Of a DNA stretch of 37,900 bases, positions 36,068 through 37,900 are shown piece after piece. Every line of letters begins with the position of its first letter. The stretch's first letter is position 1. The position numbers and the translations under genes are program-made. The notes below the pieces were generated by a model. The model was not told the origin of the DNA. It ran no database searches and saw only the letters and a list, made by a program, of their open reading frames with translations. The DNA comes from a virus, in the IMG/VR virus record IMGVR_UViG_3300044610_000470, positions 1-37,900 of that record. The stretch is one strand, 5' to 3'.

Positions 36068-36451
36068 TCAGGGGAGGGATTCGCAGGCTTCGCCGTCGTT
36101 GTTGTTATCGAGTTTGTGGATGTCGCCAAAGCCAAGGGCGGCGCAGTAGTTATAGACGGTTTGGGCGGCGGCTTGGGTGTTGAAGTTAGAGCAGTTATAG
36201 GCGTCACGATCACAGATGTAGAGTAGTTGCATGGTGGCGGTGGCGGTTGGGGTCAGGGTTGGCGTGGGGGTGGCGGTGTTGACGGGTTGGGTGGTGGCTG
36301 TTGCCGTGGGCGTGGGGGTGGCGGTCGGCGGGTCCTGCCGGATGACGAGGGGCAGATAAAGACCGGGCGGGATGGTTTGACCGGCGCCGGGCTGGGTGAG
36401 GGCCAAGGCGCTCAACGAAAGAAACAGACCAATAGCGAGTAGGTAGCGCAT
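36068..36451 (-). CDS. Secreted Excalibur-type protein
   Basis: 127 residues: signal peptide (about 1-22), a Thr/Pro-rich linker (about 43-72) and a C-terminal Excalibur-like domain (about 78-127) with YNCSNFNTQAAAQ and the calcium-type motif DNNNDGEACE. Excalibur domains are found in exported cell-surface and nuclease proteins. It is a stand-alone gene near attR, so a lysogenic-conversion factor is likely. The linker style matches the host secreted protein at 666-1895, which suggests a host origin. Confidence 0.7.
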   Translation of the reverse strand: MRYLLAIGLFLSLSALALTQPGAGQTIPPGLYLPLVIRQDPPTATPTPTATATTQPVNTATPTPTLTPTATATMQLLYICDRDAYNCSNFNTQAAAQTVYNYCAALGFGDIHKLDNNNDGEACESLP

Positions 36452-36514
36452 AGGGTGATCCTGGTCAAGTGGCTAGGTTTTTGTCAAGAAAATAACGAAT
36501 TTTACAAAAGGGTA

Positions 36515-36574
36515 TTGACAGGCAACAAAGCCTATGATAATATCGCTTTGTACGCATTTAACGCAATGTACGCA
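36515..36574 (+). promoter_or_regulatory. Excisionase promoter and 9-bp-phased ACGCA sites
   Basis: TTGACA (36515-36520), 17 bp, TAATAT (36538-36543): close to consensus. Downstream, ACGCA recurs at 36552, 36561 and 36570 (exact 9-bp steps), overlapping the expected start region. Likely binding sites for the gene product or another regulator. Confidence 0.6.
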
Positions 36575-36589
36575 ACACGGAGAAAAAAC

Positions 36590-36796
36590 ATGACTGTGAT
36601 GTCTACAAGCAAAGCAGCAGAGTTGCTGCAATGCTCGCACGACACCGTGCTGCGACTTATTCAGTTAGGTGACTTGCCTGCGACAAGGTTAACACCCACA
36701 GGCCGTTGGCGTATTCGCGAACAAGACCTATCTGAGTATGCAAAACAGCACGGTTTGGAACTCTTGGCAGAGGATGAACCGGCCAAGAAAAGTTAG
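36590..36796 (+). CDS. Excisionase-like HTH protein
   Basis: 68 residues from the ATG at 36590, after CGGAG and downstream of a strong promoter. It is a MerR/excisionase-type winged helix: MSTSKAAELLQCSHDTVLRL, GDLPATRL-T-PTGRWRI, and EQDLSEYAKQHG. Phage excisionases and recombination directionality factors use this fold; here it sits beside attR, opposite the integrase. Could also be a repressor of its own promoter. Three ACGCA sites lie just upstream. Confidence 0.75.
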   Translation: MTVMSTSKAAELLQCSHDTVLRLIQLGDLPATRLTPTGRWRIREQDLSEYAKQHGLELLAEDEPAKKS

Positions 36797-36839
36797 AAAT
36801 CGCTCCGGCCCTAGCGACCAACTAACCCGGAGCGATTTC
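36796..36839 (+). terminator. Hairpin behind the excisionase-like gene
   Basis: GAAATCGCTCCGG (36796-36808) and CCGGAGCGATTTC (36827-36839), perfect 13-bp stem with an 18-base loop, starting at the last base of the stop codon. A weak TTTCC follows. Confidence 0.75.
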
Positions 36840-36851
36840 CTGCACGCACCT

Positions 36852-36939
36852 TAACAACCGAAGAGCATAGCCCCGGAGCAGTAACCGTCAGAAACCGGCT
36901 ACGGTCGGCGGGTGAATCGCCGGGAGAGCTATGTTGTTA
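36852..36939. ncRNA. Structured element of unknown class
   Basis: TAACAA+CATAGC pairs with GCTATG+TTGTTA (left side with an 8-base bulge). Inside are ACCGT/ACGGT and CGGCG/CGCCG hairpins, the latter with loop GGTGAAT. This is a multi-branched fold similar in style to a small regulatory RNA. It fits no riboswitch class I can name; it may instead be an integrase or excisionase binding region. Confidence 0.4.
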
Positions 36940-36953
36940 GATTATCAAGGTAC

Positions 36954-36993
36954 GGGGATTTATCTAGTATATTAAATTACTAAATAAATCCCC
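36954..36993. terminator. Phage-borne hairpin behind tRNA-Glu
   Basis: GGGGATTTAT (36954-36963) and ATAAATCCCC (36984-36993) with inner TAGTA/TACTA, three bases from the tRNA 3' end. It acts as terminator of the host tRNA, replacing the one cut off to the left of attL. Confidence 0.65.
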
Positions 36994-36995
36994 TT

Positions 36996-37071
36996 TGGTA
37001 GCCCGTACGGGATTCGAACCCGTGTCACCGCCTTGAGAGGGCGATATCCTAGGCCGCTAGACGAACGAGCC
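36996..37071 (-). tRNA. tRNA-Glu(CTC)
   Basis: 76 bases including CCA. Anticodon loop CTCTCAA (anticodon CTC), T loop TTCGAAT, acceptor 7 bp ending with a G1.T72 wobble pair. The 3' part is phage-supplied. The gene is expressed from a consensus promoter on the host side. Confidence 0.95.
36997..37043. repeat. attR: attR: 47-bp repeat within the intact tRNA-Glu
   Basis: Identical to 2114-2160. Here the repeat joins the host tRNA 5' half and restores the whole gene. Flank on the phage side adds TGG, giving an encoded CCA end. Confidence 0.93.
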
Positions 37072-37118
37072 ACGAACAACACTAGTTGGATGCAGGTGCG
37101 AACCGCTAGGATTGGTTG

Positions 37119-37147
37119 ATTATACTGCCTACCGCCGCTGCTGTCAA
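37119..37147 (-). promoter_or_regulatory. tRNA-Glu promoter
   Basis: Exact consensus on the minus strand: TTGACA (plus 37142-37147), 17 bp, TATAAT (37119-37124), about 40 bases before the tRNA 5' end. Confidence 0.85.
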
Positions 37148-37220
37148 ATTTAGTAGAGCAGCGCGAAAATGGGGCGCACATGGCTGGCTTGTCATGGGTA
37201 GGAAATAGACCAACCGTGGG

Positions 37221-37248
37221 TTGACGTAATCTAATTTAATGGTAGAAT
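37221..37248 (+). promoter_or_regulatory. Promoter of the ThuA-like gene
   Basis: TTGACG (37221-37226), 16 bp, TAGAAT (37243-37248). Leader of about 110 bases to the ATG, with no other gene in it. The remaining 37072-37366 region shows nothing else clear. Confidence 0.6.
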
Positions 37249-37366
37249 GACTACAGCGTCTGCTTGATCTCATCTCTGAACGACTACATCTTCGCCCTGT
37301 GCCGATCCATAACCGGCTCGGTGCAAGCCATGATCGTCGTTATCCACGCAGTGAAAGGAACGATCC

Positions 37367-37900
37367 ATGAAGAAAGCCTTGATTGTTTGGGGTGGCTGGG
37401 ACGGCCATGAACCCAAACTTTGCACCGATATATTCGCGCCCATGTTGCGCGAACGCAATTATGATGTCACCATCTCCGATACGCTCGATATTTATCTGAA
37501 CACCGAGTTTATGCTGGCACTCGACCTGATCGTGCCGATCTGGACGATGGGCACGATTACCCGTGAACAGGAAAAAGGCTTGCTCGACGCCATTGCCGGC
37601 GGCGTGGGCGTGGCTGGCTGGCATGGCGGCATGGGTGACGCCTTCCGCAACAACACCACCTACCAGTGGATGGTGGGCGGACAATGGGTGGCCCATCCCG
37701 GTAATATCATCGATTACGAAGTCAATATTATCGACCACAATGATCCCATCACCGCTGGCCTCAACGACTTCAAGATGCACTCGGAACAATATTACATGCA
37801 CGTTGACCCATCGAACCAGGTCTTGGCCACCACCACCTTTACGGGTGAACACGCGTCATGGGTCAACGGGGCCGTCATGCCGGTGGTCTGGAAACGTATG
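37367..37900 (+). CDS. ThuA-like protein, partial (host)
   Basis: Open from ATG 37367 (GAAAGG upstream) to the window edge, 178 codons without a stop. [15 protein letters not shown] start, then [40 protein letters not shown] and [12 protein letters not shown], and [20 protein letters not shown] show the ThuA (trehalose-utilisation, GATase-like) family, of sugar-related but poorly defined function. The long minus-strand frame over the same bases is its shadow. Confidence 0.88.
   Translation, partial: MKKALIVWGGWDGHEPKLCTDIFAPMLRERNYDVTISDTLDIYLNTEFMLALDLIVPIWTMGTITREQEKGLLDAIAGGVGVAGWHGGMGDAFRNNTTYQWMVGGQWVAHPGNIIDYEVNIIDHNDPITAGLNDFKMHSEQYYMHVDPSNQVLATTTFTGEHASWVNGAVMPVVWKRM

Noticed and set aside
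35894-36226. 110-residue plus-strand ORF with an AAAGGAG upstream
   Set aside because: It is antisense to the Excalibur gene, with Gly/Val-rich low complexity; the RBS-like run is better explained as the complement of the anti-SD stretch in candidate RNA b. This remains the main alternative for that region.
36852-36939. Known riboswitch (cobalamin, THF or SAM)
   Set aside because: GGTGAAT and CCGGG pieces recall parts of such motifs, but the required core order is missing and no target gene follows.
37340-37852. 170-residue minus-strand frame at the right edge
   Set aside because: It is the shadow of the ThuA-like gene, which has an RBS, a promoter and family motifs on the plus strand.

Overview
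The window is a complete integrated siphovirus-type prophage (about 34.9 kb, 2114-37043) in a tRNA-Glu(CTC) gene, with a little host DNA on each side (ssb and an SH3-domain secreted protein on the left; tRNA-Glu and a ThuA-like gene on the right). A 47-bp direct repeat of the tRNA 3' half marks attL (2114-2160) and attR (36997-37043). High GC content and secreted proteins with Thr/Pro-rich linkers are compatible with a Chloroflexota (Anaerolineae-like) host; that is an inference without database support.

Layout. (1) 2227-3207: tyrosine integrase, minus strand. (2) 3378-9108: early plus-strand operon with an unknown first gene, a lambda-O-like replication initiator whose gene carries eight 21-bp iterons and an AT-rich inverted repeat (probable origin), two small genes, parA, a long parB and a small helical protein, closed by a strong terminator. 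Replicator plus ParAB suggests a phage-plasmid ancestry. (3) 9311-11850: tightly coupled cassette of seven small, mostly membrane proteins and one soluble protein of unknown function. (4) 11851-12264: non-coding region with an 11-bp-phased GAACA repeat array and two inverted repeats, then an ASCH/PUA-like phage gene. (5) 12940-29114, minus strand: late operon read from tRNA and portal (fused to a MuF-like domain) through protease, capsid, connectors, tail tube, GT chaperone with a -1 frameshift, tape measure, Dit and receptor-binding protein. It includes a second tail-tube paralogue with six propeller-like repeats and a secreted-type zinc metalloprotease. (6) 29173-29256: twin divergent promoters. 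(7) 29333-34158, plus strand: unknown protein, CHAT-like (caspase-fold) protein with a C-terminal membrane anchor, holin-like protein, probable cos region, TerS, TerL and small proteins. (8) 34276-36451, minus strand: HNH nuclease, small protein, SH3b-muramidase endolysin, two candidate small RNAs and a secreted Excalibur-type protein. (9) 36590-36796: excisionase-like regulator beside attR.

How it fits together. Integrase and the excisionase-like protein act at the tRNA-Glu site. The initiator and its embedded origin, with ParAB, would replicate and possibly partition excised DNA. Late genes are driven outwards from the 29.2-kb promoter pair: morphogenesis to the left, lysis and packaging to the right. 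An identical 18-bp palindrome (two head-on orientations) occurs three times and a near-copy once; it is a candidate parS-like site. I recognise no CI-type repressor, so control of lysogeny is unexplained. The least explained and most promising parts are the CHAT gene pair, the membrane-protein cassette, the 11-bp array, the dispersed palindromes and the minus-strand small-RNA candidates.
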